A stretch of 64,000 bases of DNA, taken from NCBI RefSeq assembly GCF_000321225.1, contig NW_004451648.1:299918-363917 (forward strand). Direction: 5' to 3'. Below the pieces are notes generated by a model. It made no database searches. It was not told the origin of the DNA and saw nothing but the letters and a program-made list of their open reading frames with translations. The DNA comes from Odobenus rosmarus divergens (lineage: Eukaryota > Chordata > Mammalia > Carnivora > Odobenidae). The stretch's first letter is position 1. Every line of letters begins with the position of its first letter. This document shows, in pieces, positions 13,029-24,649 of the stretch. A program made the position numbers and the translations under genes.

Positions 13029-13168
13029 GGGGCGCCTGGGTGGCTCAGGCAGTTAAGTGTCTGACCCTTGATCTCAGCTCAGGTCTTGAACTCAGGGTTG
13101 TGAGTTCAAGTCCCGCATCGGGGACCATGATGCGCATAGAGCCTGTTTAAAAAAAAAAAAAAAAAAAG
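13029..13168 (+). mobile_element. Short SINEC variant lacking the CT-rich body
   Basis: The tRNA-like head (GGCGCCTGGGTGGCTCAGGC, box B-like GAGTTCAAGTCC) runs straight into GCATAGAGCCTGTTT and an A-run. The target duplication GAATGTGTTAAGGCTT is exact at 13013-13028 and 13169-13184. This is a different subfamily from the longer copies. Confidence 0.93.
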
Positions 13169-13189
13169 GAATGTGTTAAGGCTTAAAGC

Positions 13190-14900
13190 GTCTAAGATAG
13201 TGCCTGAGACAGAAAGATCAGTGTTTACAGCCCAGAAGTGAATGCAACAAAGCTCTCTGGGGCCCCTTTGCTGCAACAGAGTTCCCCAACGGGCCCCACG
13301 AATGGCAACTGCTTTGTAGGAGCTTCCCAGGGTATTTCCTTAATCTACACTGCCTGATCAACTTTTCTGAATAAATAAGGAGACATTGCTACTCCCTGAC
13401 CAGGTACTTTCACCATCCACCTCTTCGGCCAGACACACCTTCTCGGGGTAAATGGGGAAGGCTGGAGAAGTTGCTGAGACCATGAGGGGCTGGCACCTGA
13501 GCCTCCAACCTCTTCCTCCCTTTTTAAGCAGGCAGGCTCTCTCAGTCTGTGACCCCCTCCTGACTCCCAACAAGAAGAAAGGCAGACCCTCAAGGAAAAC
13601 TGTGACAAATGCTTATGAAGCAATGGTTTGCAAACTGTGTTCCTTGAAGCTTTAGGGTTCCATTTCATGAGCGAGGCAGGTACTTCACCTTAAGTGGGGG
13701 GGGTTTCTCAGCCTTTCATCTACCACTGTAGCCAATGCAGATCCAATTTTACTCATTTTGTTTCCAGTTCTATACCTTTGTTTGTTTGAAAAACATACAG
13801 AAAGGTTTAAAACCAGGAAAATGGTGTGTCTGTACCAAAAACATCATACCGTATTTTTTATAGTTAAAACAACTTGAGAGTTGAAGCCAAAAGCAGAGTG
13901 TGGCCAGGTGGGATTCAAAGGAGACAGGAAATTCCTGAGAGAGGTCATCATAAAACACAAAAGCTCACTGGGCCAATTATTAAGTGAGGGTTTCTGTGGT
14001 AGTTGCTTTTAAGTATTTTCTGTGAAAGTAGGCACAACAATGCCTGCTTCTTACCACCATGTTAACCTTCTGAACCCTCCCTTTCAGAACATTAACCACA
14101 TGGATTCTGTTCCACATTTTGTGAAGCTGCCATCCTGCCTGCCAGAAAAAAATTTCCCAGTCAAGGATCAGATTTCACCTGAGACTCTTAAGCCCCAAGA
14201 ATTTGGCCACTGCTAATTTAGCCATTCCTTAAACAGGTTCCTCCACTTGTAAATCACTGGGATTTTGTGCATTGCTAGAAAAACTGACTTCTGCAATTGG
14301 GGGAAAGTTCAACTTTTTCTTTCTTTCTTTTTTTAAGAGAAAAAGTTCCATTTTTAAAAATGGTTTTCCACCCCTGAAAGGACATTCTCTGTATTCCCAA
14401 AGGAGGAGATGCACATCACCCTACAATTAAAAAATAAACAAATCCCATGAATCTCAACCAAAGAATCAAAAGTTAAACAAACAACAGTATTTTCCTCACT
14501 TCACTAGAGATGTGTGGTTTTACTTTGGTTGTTAAATCTAACTCCCGATCTGCTTTCCAACAGGCCTAGGGACTCAAAAACCACATCTGAAAGGAGATCA
14601 AGAAAGAAAATGGAGACAGGGTATCTTCTTGGCTGCTCCTTCCTCATTCTTCACAGAATTCAGAGGGCACCAAACCTCATCAAGATGAGAGCCTCAAGCA
14701 CTTTCTAGAAAGACAAGACTTCCCTTGGGAGGGAGAGCTTGACCTCGAGTGGCAACAGGAGCTAACTACTACGGAGAGAACACGAGAACTTGGATGTAAA
14801 TCTTCCCTGCAAAGCAGAGTACAGCAGGGATGAGTGACAGCCACACAACTCCTGAGTCTCCACTCCCCTTCACCTTCTTTGGCTTCCCTTTCTAATCTGC
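13190..14900. other. Intronic stretch with no recognised gene
   Basis: Open frames up to 107 codons on both strands near 13345-13668 overlap each other and match no known family. Nothing else is supported. Confidence 0.4.
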
Positions 14901-14920
14901 CTTTAAAGTGGGGGGTCAGG

Positions 14921-15102
14921 GCGCCTGGGTGGCTCAGTTGGTTAAGCGACTGCCTTTGGCTCAGGTCATGATCCTGGGGTCCCTGGATGGAGTCCCACAT
15001 CGGGCTCCCTGCTCAGCAGGGAGTCTGCTTCTCCCTCTCACCCTCCCCCCTCTCATGTGCTCTCTCTCTCAAATAAATAAATAAAATCTTTAAAAAAATA
15101 AT
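14921..15102 (+). mobile_element. SINEC
   Basis: Head GCGCCTGGGTGGCTCAGTTG and tail AAATAAATAAATAAAATCTTT. The target duplication AAAGTGGGGGTCAGGG lies on the right at 15103-15118; the left copy at 14905-14920 has one extra G. Confidence 0.93.
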
Positions 15103-15119
15103 AAAGTGGGGGTCAGGGT

Positions 15120-17640
15120 GATGGGGGAGGTGTGAAGCTGGGAATCTGGTCATTCTCAAATGCAGAACTCCTAAGGCAGCCCCAAGGGAAGAAGAGAAAG
15201 AACATTTTTTTTCCAAATGACACCAAGCGGCCTTAAGTAAATTTATTTGTTCAGAAAAGGTCGGTAAAGTCGTGCTTTTCCCATTAAAAACTGTACACAA
15301 CGCATCAACATGAGGCATAAACACAGCTCCATGTACTAAGAGATAAATAAATATGCTAAAAATTCCCCCGAACTCTCCAGAGTACAAGGCTGATATATCA
15401 CACAGAATAGATGAGCTAAATGTTTTTGGACATCACAGTGCAGGGCAGTTTAGAGCAGAGCTAAAAAAAAACTTTTTAGGGCTGGAATGAACTGAGCACC
15501 AGCCTGGAAAAAAAAGGTAACATTAGAAAACAGGCCAACATCCATTAGGTAACACACTTCACAAAAGCAAAAGACATCAGGCAAACAGCTACCATTTTCA
15601 GAAAAATAACGCAGCGACTTGCGATGCTAAGAGAGAAACTAATTACAAAGAGGAAGGCAACCTATTATTAAAATGGCCACAGAAAGTAGATCCACGGTTT
15701 CACTCCCAGACATTTCTAGAAAACTTATGTTGATCACCCAGCCAGATAGGAGCTTTCCTTCTTTTACTATTCTGGCCATTCTGTAAGATTTCTTTTCTTT
15801 TTTTTTCTTTTCTTTTCTTTTCCCTTTCTTTCTTTTCTTTTTCTTTCTTTTCCTCCCTTTCTTTCTTTTCCTTCCTTCCTTCCTTCTTTCCTTCTTTCCT
15901 TCCTTTCTTTCTGGAAACTCAATTTCCTTCCCTGGGTAGTTGGAATAGTAATAACTCCATCATAGGATTATTGCCATGTGAGGTATTAGAATAATCGGTA
16001 CACTAAAAAGTTCTCTTTTGTGTTGTCATATTGGTAAAGCTTTTATGTTTTAATCTTTCTTCACTTTGAGATGGTAAGCTCAAGGAGTGGGAGCACTTTT
16101 TGCTCTTCTTTCTGTGCCGTGCAATGCATTACCCCTTGCCCAGTACATGGCGGATGTGCATTCACTAAGTCTCTCTTGGTCTGAACTGAATCCCAAGCAG
16201 GGCTGCATACTCCTGACGCTTGTCATGCCTGCAGCACGGGGTCTGTCATTGACGATCCTTTTCCATAACAGATCGTTAGCACTTGAGAGGACCCTGGAAG
16301 TCTTCTAGTTTGATACCTTCCTATCCAAAAACAGTGTTGGGAAAAATGCACAGTTCCCAGCCTGTAAATTAGGGTGGGTTCAACTCTAAGCTATGCATTA
16401 ACTAGTTAGTGCCCCTAGAGGGTATTCTTTCTCTGCCCCCTTGATTCTACGCCTTCTTATGCAGGGAAAGGGGGTATCAAAGTAAGGTGTCAGGATGAGG
16501 TGCGGTAGGAAGAGGAGAAAAAAAGCTCTTTTCCAACCTCAGCTAAAAACACAAAAATATTTCCCAATTACACTGAATACTTGGATTCATCCGGGAACAA
16601 GAGAATGATGCTAAAATAATCAGTCCAGGGACATCCTCTTCTCTTGAGAAATATTCTCTTTCCTTTAAGAAAAATCAACATTTTCCTCTGAGGAAATTTT
16701 TTTTAAAAATGAGGTTTGCTGATTTTCAACTAGGAATCCTCCCCCAAATTTTAAATCAGAAAGTGCTCCAGTCCCTAGAGCTCCCCTCTTTGTCAGCTCC
16801 AAACAAATTTCCACCCACATCTGTCCCATGCCATAGCTCTTACCTTCGCCCACCTTGAGCAGGAAGATGATTTGAGACTAAGAGGCTCCCGTGAATGAAG
16901 CCACAAGGAGGTGAAATTGCTGTCAGATGCTCGGTGGAAACGGGGGTACAAACCTCACTTACTGTCACACAAATCAGAGACACAAAAGACAGGTGTTTCT
17001 CTCACTTTTTCATCCTGCCAAGGATACCAAAAATGAGCCTACAAAGCCCCATCTCCACCCTTCCAGTTAATCAAGTCTGAAAAATTCCTGGAAGCAAAAC
17101 AACGGAGGGAGGTTGTGCTGTGAATCGTCAAGGACTTTAGAGTCCCTGTGATTTATAGGTGAGAATGAAGCCTTTCTGTGCACGGGGAAGGTGCACGGGA
17201 TTCGTAATTTATGGTTTAGGAATTGCAGGCTATGGCAGTAAACCTGCTCAGCTACTCAATCACCCGTTAGAGGGTGACCTCTAACGGAGCCTGCAGAGGG
17301 CAGGCAGCCTTTTCTCCGCGGGTCAGAGTTCCTGGCTTACCCAAGGGCCTTTGCACTGAACAAAAGAGAAAACCACTTGAGAGAGCATAGCGAATGCGGG
17401 CAGGAGGGGTAGTGCAGCATCACGAGGGGAGAAATGGAACTGAGAAGTCAAGACATACAGTGTTCATTCACCCTCTCTGGAGACGCAAGGCGGCTTCCTG
17501 TCTCTTATCTCCTCCCTCTGCAGGCAGACGTTCTCTGCTTTGGAACTGGGAAGCGGAGCTGGCTAGGCTCTGTTCGGCACTGATGTTGATCAGAATCTCT
17601 TTAGGAGAACGGGGCTGCTTCAAAAATGTGCTCGCCTCTC
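15120..17640. other. Mostly unique-looking sequence around a pyrimidine tract
   Basis: No exon is recognised. A weak L2-like 3' end occurs near 16070-16180 (GGTAAGCTCAAGGAGTGGGAG, CCAGTACATGG). The rest gives no clear signal. Confidence 0.35.
15788..15912 (+). repeat. Pyrimidine-only tract, (CTTT/CCTT)n
   Basis: About 120 bases composed almost entirely of C and T, in CTTT then CCTT units. Such tracts can form triplex DNA and are length-variable. Confidence 0.95.
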
Positions 17641-17647
17641 CTGAACT

Positions 17648-18049
17648 GCTGCCTGTCCCTCCCCCTTTGTGGACCTGTGAGGGGCGTCTTCTCTGTGCTC
17701 ATCTTACTGCTGCCTGTCCCTCCCCCTTTGTGGACCTGTNNNNNNNNNNNNNNNNNNNNNNNNNNNNNNNNNNNNNNNNNNNNNNNNNNNNNNNNNNNNN
17801 NNNNNNNNNNNNNNNNNNNNNNNNNNNNNNNNNNNNNNNNNNNNNNNNNNNNNNNNNNNNNNNNNNNNNNNNNNNNNNNNNNNNNNNNNNNNNNNNNNNN
17901 NNNNNNNNNNNNNNNNNNNNNNNNNNNNNGCTGCCTGTCCCTCCCCCTTTGTGGACCTGTGAGGGGCGTCTTCTCTGTGCTCATCTTACTGCTGCCTGTC
18001 CCTCCCCCTTTGTGGACCTGTGAGCGGCGTCTTCTCTGTGCTCACCTTA
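17648..18049 (+). repeat. 61-bp minisatellite with assembly gap
   Basis: The unit starts GCTGCCTGTCCCTCCCCCTT. Starts at 17648 and 17709, and again at 17930 and 17991, are each exactly 61 bases apart. The units are almost identical; the last one differs at two positions (GAGCGG, CTCACC) before running out. Bases 17740-17929 are N. The unit is C-rich on the plus strand. Open frames through this tract (209, 167 and 127 codons) exist only because N does not break frames. Confidence 0.97.
17740..17929. other. Assembly gap (190 N)
   Basis: The gap lies inside the 61-bp repeat. Distance between unit starts across it is 221, which is not a multiple of 61, so the gap length is probably an estimate. 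Confidence 0.98.
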
Positions 18050-19013
18050 AACCTCTCCACATGCTACTTTTTGCAGCCCTACTACCCTCTGCTCTGGTAA
18101 CACCACTCTCCTGGTTTTCCTTACTCTGACTTCTCCAACTCCTTTACCAACATACCCCTGACTCTGCCGCCCCACTAACTATGGGGTCCCTACAGCTCTA
18201 TCCGAGGCCTTTTCTCTTTATACTTTAAACTCCCTCCTTAAGTGAAGCCACACCTATGGCTTCAATGCCCTTTGCATGGCCCACCTGTTTTCCGAGTCCC
18301 AGACCTGTATATCCACTAGCCCCGTGCATATTCTCACTTGGATGTCTCAGAGCAACTCAGAATCAACTCATCCAAACTTCCAGCCCCCCAGACTCCTCCT
18401 CCGAGATTCTCAATCTCACTAAGTGGCTCTACTCAAGATGCTCAAGCCAGAAACCTAGGAGTTACCCTTTACTCCTGTTCCCTGCTCTATCCCCGTACAT
18501 TCCATCACTGATTCTCCATGCTAAATCTCTCCAATCCACCAAATTCTCTCCACACTTGAGTTAAGGTCGCACCATCTCTTATCTGCATCACTGCAGTGGC
18601 TCCCAGCTGGTCTCTGTGCATCCATCTTCGCCCCTCCCCGATTTGTGGCCAGGGCAATCCTTTTAACGTTCAAGTCTTACATTGGCTTCTCTGCCATCAG
18701 AGGCTCCCTGTGACTGCAGAATAAAGCCCGGAGTTCTCAGGACCTCCGTGTTCTCGTGCATGGCCTCCAAGGCCCCACTACCCCCTGGCAACCCCCCCGC
18801 GTGTCACTCCTGCCTCACTCACTATGCAGCACTCACAACTGCCTCCTCTTATCCCTCGGAGATGCCACACTCTTCCCAGCTGGGAGCCTCCACATGGCTC
18901 TCTCCTTCCGCCCAGACCACCTCCCTCCCCCGCCTTCTCGCCCTTGCTGAATCCCACTCGCCATCCGTGTGTCACCTTAAAAATCACTTCTGAGCTCCCC
19001 CCCTTACAGACTT

Positions 19014-19058
19014 TGTGTGTGTGTTGTGTGTGTGTGTATTTGTGTGTGCGTTTGTGTT
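19014..19058 (+). repeat. (TG)n microsatellite
   Basis: An imperfect TG run inside the L2 segment. Confidence 0.9.
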
Positions 19059-19129
19059 TCGTATATTTGGCACACTGTATTTTCTTCTGCTAAACTTCCC
19101 AGGTTTGTAATGATTTATTTCATTTGTTC

Positions 19130-19235
19130 ATTTGTCAGCTTACACGGAGCACCTGCTCGTGCCAAGCACTGCTCTAGGCACCGGGGCGGCAGCATCAACT
19201 GCGCGGGATTCCTGTGCTCACAGTGCTTCCATCCT
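19130..19235 (-). mobile_element. L2 3'-end fragment in opposite orientation
   Basis: GGAGCACCTGCTCGTGCCAAG, CACTGCTCTAGGCACC, and CACAGTGCTTCC are the reversed L2 end, lying between two forward L2 pieces. Confidence 0.7.
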
Positions 19236-19639
19236 TTGTAAAGTCTCACTCACTATTTGATTCTAAGTTCCGGGAGGAGAAGGTCATGCTTGTTTGGTTT
19301 ACCATTGTTATTGCAGGGCTCAGCACACCAGCACCTCTCTGGTGTGTGTGAAATATTCGGTAAATATTTGCTCACTGTCTGACTGGCCTCCCGAAGTTAC
19401 GGGGCACGCAGTGAGTAAATAACGTGTTGAATTAGACACGTTCTTTCGGGCAATCATGTGCATTGAACAAGGTAATTTTTCAGATTCATGATGATGATTT
19501 TCATTTATTATTTGATTTTTAGTAAGGAACCACTGGTTCTCTTATCCCTGTTAACTAATATAAATCAGTAAGATAATTTCAGAATGAAAACAGTATTAAG
19601 AAAATTGGACAGGATGGTCTACTAGAGACAAACAGAAAG

Positions 19640-20290
19640 GATCTATGTCATATTATGTCGAATGTTTAGAGAAGTTCTCTCCAAGGAGGGGAAATCTGAG
19701 CTGAGACCTGAATGACAAGGAGCCAGTTACACAAAAATCCAGGCGGAGGGTTCTGGACATGAGAAACAGCGCAAAGGCTTGGAGGTGGGGAGGAAGAACT
19801 AGCAGGGGTGGGGGGTGGGGCTGAGAAGTTCCAAGAACACCTGGAGTCCGGTGGGCAGGGGGAAATGACGCAAGAGGAGGTCTGAGTAGCTAAGGGCCCG
19901 CTTGTGAAGGATGCAGCAGACCAAGGGAAGGATTTAGGACTTTTTTCTGGTTGTAGTGGGAAGATACTGGAGCTTTTTAAGCAGAGAATGAACATGATCT
20001 GGTTTGTGATTTTTTTTTTTTAAGATTTTATTTACTTGATAGAGACACAGCAAGAAACGGAACACAAGCAGGGGGAGTGGGAGAGAGAGGGAGGGAGAAG
20101 CAGGCTTCCCCCCCAGCAGGGAGCCCGATGTGGGGCTCGATCCCAGGACCCTGGGACCATGACCTGAGCCGATGGCAGACACTTAACGACTGAGCCACCC
20201 AGGTGCCCCTGATTTGTGATTTTTAATAAAATATCTTTCTGCTATGTGAAAAATGAGCTGAAGAGTTGTGCCCCCCTGGGTAGTAAGATC
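19640..20290 (-). mobile_element. L2 LINE, reversed, split by a SINE
   Basis: GAGCTGAGACCTGAATGACAAGGAGCC, GCGCAAAGGCTTGGAG, TTTTTAAGCAGAGAATGAACATGATC and, beyond the SINE, ATTTGTGATTTTTAATAAAATA plus GCTATGTGAAAAATGAGCTGAAG match reversed L2 in order. The SINE at 20011-20208 interrupts it. Confidence 0.8.
20011..20208 (-). mobile_element. SINEC inside L2
   Basis: Full-length reversed copy. Flanks CTGGTTTGTGATTTTT and CTGATTTGTGATTTTT differ at one base and form the target duplication. Confidence 0.95.
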
Positions 20291-20299
20291 TCCTAGAAT

Positions 20300-22540
20300 A
20301 TCAAAGACTACTACAGGAAAAAAAATAAAAGGTTATTTGTTAACTTTACTCCTTTTTGGTGAGTTTCAAGCCCTTGCTGACAGCAATGAGATAACTGTCC
20401 TATTTTATTGGACATGAGCCAGTTAAGAGGCCATGGCTCTTATCAAATTTGTTTACTTACTTATATGAGATCTATTTATCTACTAATCATTGATGACTCT
20501 GATCCATTTGATGGGGGAAAAACAGTAGTCATTTCTGATAAAAAAAAAAAAATCTCCCTTCAGCTACTACAATGTGCATAACACTGTCACCAGAGGCCTT
20601 CCTTCTGAAATGCACTGATGCATCCCACATTTGTCAAACTCATTATTTATGAGCAGTGAGCTATGCAATAGAGTGAGAATCATCCTTAGGGAAACATCTG
20701 CCTGTCTTAGATCTGAAACTGCTTATTCTCCAAGGAAAAAAGACTTCAGTTTTTTTTTTTTAAATGTCATTTAAAACAATGTATTGAAGTATTTTTAGTC
20801 TGAAGCCTTCTTCTTAAGGCATGGGATAATGACTTCGCTGAATCCTACTGAAAACAAAAACACATCTAGAAGCTATGGGAGAACAGAAATCACGTTGCTA
20901 TTTCTTAAATTAAGGAGATGGACTGCTGGACGAGATGAACGGAGCATCTTGGTAAGGCCCTCCCATGAAATATGTCAGATGCATTTTTCCTTTTCTTATT
21001 TCATTGCAGTACCATTAAGACATTGTGATGCAAGCCGATCTACCTGTTGGAAGCCACATCCTGTCTGTGGAGACAGCAGTAGCAGTAACTGCATAGATAG
21101 TTGAGGGCACTGAGAATTCTTGTGAGGAAGGGGCTGTACCACCCGTTACAGTCACTCAGCCTTTTCCCACACTTCCGTTTGGGCAGAGGCACAGAGCATT
21201 AACCTTAGAAAAAGCCTGAGCAGTAAAGTCAGGGCACTACCACCTAGAGGGGAGCTTGATTCAGAGCCCCGTTCCTGCCCAGCCTGGGAGCCCTCACTTG
21301 CTCCCTGCTCAAAGCACGGTGCCCAGCCTGAGGTTGTGGCTGGCTTCTGAGCTTCTGCTAAGTTGGTGGGAGGAGGCCCTCTTAAGTGGCAGGAGGTTTA
21401 GGACCTGTGACAGACCCATGAGGATGAGGCAGGTGCTTGGGGCAAATTCACTAGGAGGCAACCAATGGAGCCCCAGCAGATTGCAGAGTGCTATGGCAAG
21501 AGGATGAGGAACTGGGCTGGCCAGTGGTCAGCATGGAAGGGACTGGCATCAAGTAGTGTAGACCCTGTTATCAGTCTGGACACCAGAAGTGACTCCAATA
21601 TGGGCACAACTGGGCAGAGAAGGTGGGATGCCGTCTTAAGTGACTGGGGTACCAGATAGAGTTCCAGGCAAGAATTCCCTTCCTGGTCTTGGAATGTGGG
21701 ATGTGGGGTTGGCCTAATAAATAAGATTAGGAGAGACCAGCCTGTCACTAAAACCTGGGAAGAAAGTCAGAGCCTCTGGTGGGTTAAATGCTCCAACTAT
21801 GGGAACAGAGGGCTCTCAGGGGTGTGGAGAAGCCCCTGAGAGGTAGCCACAAGGACCAGGCAGACCAGTCTTTGTATCCCACTAATGAATACAGTACTTG
21901 GAATGTGGAGGGGCTTAATAAGTAGCTGCTAAATTAATAACCCTGAACCTAGTTCTGAAACCTAGCTTTTTCAAGAAACCTATCCTTACAGATCTATTTA
22001 GTGGGTAACTTAAAAGGTTCACTTTGATAATATCCCCTTTCAAACTGTCTTGGAAAAGGCTACTCTATTATATCTGAAAAACTTGAGCCCTGCTCTTGGT
22101 TGTCTTTCTCCCGAGTTGACAGAGTGCCCCATGGACCTCGCTCAGAGGCCAGGTGCTGGAGAGCATGGCGGGGAGGCCGGGGAGCCGCGGGGGATGAACC
22201 ATACACCGGTGCCATCTGAAACAGCAGTGTGTCCAGTCAGCCCCATGAGTCATCATAGACTGACAAAGGCAGCCAGATTCCAGGGCTTGTTCTAACACTC
22301 CATATGTTTTCGGGCTAAAAAAATTTCACAGGCCCACTGTCTGAGGGGTGACTGAGAAACCACGGCTGAGAAAGTCCACCTCTGCAGGAAGTCCAGAAAC
22401 CTGCCTCTGACCCCGCCTGTCAGGGGGCTTGCAGCCTCTAGGGTTTTTATTTCTGGGAGCCTCAATCACGAATTGGGATGTGCAACTTCTCCTATGGGAG
22501 AAAGACCCAACACCTACTTTGCAGAGATACAGTATCGGCA
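20300..22540. other. Intronic stretch with no recognised gene
   Basis: No exon or clear repeat was recognised. Several overlapping frames of 60-90 codons near 21256-22298 resemble no family. Confidence 0.4.
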
Positions 22541-22544
22541 ATAT

Positions 22545-22680
22545 TATTAGGAATCATGGTAGTTAATATTTATCGCACATTTTCTACATGCAAAACCTAT
22601 GTGTTATCCTAAGACCTCACAGCAACCTCATGACCTATGTCTTCTAGCATTACAGCAGAAGAAATAGGGTTAAGCAACCA
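22545..22680 (-). mobile_element. MIR fragment
   Basis: TAGTTAATATTTATCGCACA, ATCCTAAGACCTCACAGCAACCTCATGA and GAAATAGGGTTAAGCAACC follow the reversed MIR. Confidence 0.6.
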
Positions 22681-22870
22681 AGGAGCAAAAAAGGGGAGGC
22701 AGAGGGAGGCACAGGGATTGTACATATGGTCCTGAACATTGAAGACTGTACTATATTGGTCTGCCCAGTGATTCGGCGTGAAACCACAGGGCGCTGAATG
22801 TAGCAAGCTGGCATACCCTCATATTCTTTTTTTTTCCTCTTCTTCTTCCTAACCAGTGAGACTTCTAATC

Positions 22871-22873
<3 letters not shown>

Positions 22874-22902
<29 letters not shown>
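22874..22902 (+). repeat. (CA)n microsatellite
   Basis: An uninterrupted AC run of 29 bases. Confidence 0.97.
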
Positions 22903-22905
<3 letters not shown>

Positions 22906-22919
22906 AACCCTCACCACAC

Positions 22920-23526
22920 ACATGAAAATCACCGAACCACCTGTCTCACCTTATTAATTAATGGGAGGTTTGTCCCATTGACATCAATGTCCCAAATTGC
23001 AGGTGACTGTGTCAAAACCCCAGCATTCAAGGCCATGACTTGAAATACCTTATTTTATCCATGCAGGATTTCTTCTGCAAAGGCCCCATGCCCTGGTATC
23101 ACAGAGAAGTCAAATGTTTTGCATCTTTGAATTATCCTTCCATTTGTTTCCTCTCTCAGTCTTTGAACATCCTTACGTCTGTGAGTTTACGTGAAGGCAT
23201 GCACACACATGCCGAGAATGTGCATGTCCCAGTGGAAAAACACGACGGAGTCAAACAGAGCTGCTACAGGCCTCCACAGGCTGTGGGACCCCGTGCCTCT
23301 CTGAGACAGTCTCCTTATTTGGAAAACAGGCAAAACACACCTCTCTAAAAAGGCTATTCCAAGTAAGTGGACTTTGTAAAGCACCTAACCTATTGTACAT
23401 GCTCTGTAAATGGTACATATCATTATTACAGCAACTGCATAAAATCAAAGCTAGATAATGACATAATCCACTTAGAAAGGCCAATATGAGATGTACCTCT
23501 GACAAAGCAGTAAAACACATTTTATT
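22920..23526. other. Intronic stretch with no recognised gene
   Basis: Nothing supportable seen. Confidence 0.35.
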
Positions 23527-23542
23527 TGGCATAAGATATTTT

Positions 23543-23740
23543 TCTAAAGATTTATTTTAGAGAGAGAGAGCATGTGTGAACATGAGTGGGAGGGGCAGAA
23601 GGAGAGGGAGAGAGAATCTCAAGCAGACTCCTCACTGAGTGTGGAGCCCGATGTGGGGCTTGATCTCATGACCCTGAGATCACGACCTGAGCTGAAACCA
23701 AGAGTCAGATGCTTAACCGACTGTACCACCCAGGCGCCCC
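23543..23740 (-). mobile_element. SINEC, older variant
   Basis: Reversed copy with AAACCAAGAGTCAGATGCTTAACCGACTG and end CCACCCAGGCGCCCC. The exact 16-bp duplication TGGCATAAGATATTTT lies at 23527-23542 and 23741-23756. Confidence 0.95.
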
Positions 23741-23756
23741 TGGCATAAGATATTTT

Positions 23757-24649
23757 AAAAACCCCACTTAAAAACTATTCTATCCATAGAATCTGTCTCA
23801 TCTCTGTCCATTTGCAGGTTGGAAGCACTATGGTCATGCCTATCTAAAGCTGACTAACGGCTGTCTCCAGCACAGTGTCCTTTGTCATGGGGCTCAGTTA
23901 ATGCCGAATTTAATTATCTATGCTGATGGAAAGAACAGGTCACACATAATCCAAAAGAGCAAATACTTCCTAGATCATTCATCCAGTTTCTTTCCCATAA
24001 TAGCTTACAAGTATTACTTAGGTCTCCACTAATGTTGGTACTCTATAAGAATATGTACCAGTTGATGGTGAGAAGAAATTCAGGGCCTCTCTGATTCAGA
24101 CAGAACACTATCCTGAACTTGAACACCTGTTGCATAATATTTGCAAGGTGAATAACTGGTGGTGGTCAACCAGTCCTCATTGTATGGCACAGTAATTATT
24201 TCACAGCAATTCCATTCAAATTTTAGAATGCTGCCTAGATGAACATCAAGAACCACCAATTAAGTGTCTAGTTTGAAGTTGCTCTTTAGGTCGGTATGAA
24301 CACAGTGCTAAAGAAATCAGAGGGTTCGTTTTTTTCAAGAGAGTATTAGCATCTTTCTTTTGGTGGTCCTACAAAAGTCTGTGAGAGAGAGCCTACATAA
24401 CTACGAACACAGGGGGAGAAAGGCCATCAGCACTGCTGGGTAAACATCACAACGTTTATGTCTCACTGATCAATGGGACCCTAAGAACAGTGTTGTCTAA
24501 CTGGTTTATACTATCATGATATCACCAATGTCAACACTGCCACAAGGGACAGCAAACCCTCAATGAAATTTTAATTTGTGTTCATTCAACCAAAATGTCA
24601 AGTGCCCAGTAGGTGCAAAGGACTGGCCTCCCCATTGCTCTATCTGTAT
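23757..24649. other. Intronic stretch with no recognised gene
   Basis: Nothing supportable seen. Confidence 0.35.

Larger units (their letters stand above)
18040..19390 (+). mobile_element. Long L2 LINE segment (end of the RT ORF and 3' end)
   Basis: In order: CTCCAACTCCTTTACC, ACCTGTATATCCACTAG, CACTTGGATGTCTCAGAG, CCAGAAACCTAGGAGTTACC, ATCACTGCAGTGGCTCCCAGCTGG, GAATAAAGCCCGGAG, GGCCTCCAAGGCCCC, ACCTTAAAAATCACTTC; a 3'-end piece follows at 19240-19390 (GTAAATATTTGCTCACTG). This is the order of the L2 reverse transcriptase C-terminal region and 3' end. Frames of 64-103 codons here are decayed L2. Confidence 0.85.

Noticed and set aside
13029..13100. tRNA-like sequence with A- and B-box motifs
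   Set aside because: This and the other similar heads are tRNA-derived SINE heads, not tRNA genes; they run into the SINE body or an A-tail instead of a tRNA 3' end.
17394..18023. Open frame of 209 codons on the plus strand (and 167- and 127-codon neighbours)
   Set aside because: They pass through 190 N and a 61-bp repeat whose period is not a multiple of three; the repeated peptide is a product of the minisatellite.
17648..18049. Regularly spaced repeats that might suggest a CRISPR array
   Set aside because: Units are directly tandem at 61 bp without distinct spacers, and the context is a mammalian intron.
18256..18993. Plus-strand ORFs of about 100 codons, proline- and serine-rich
   Set aside because: They are decayed L2 reverse-transcriptase sequence.
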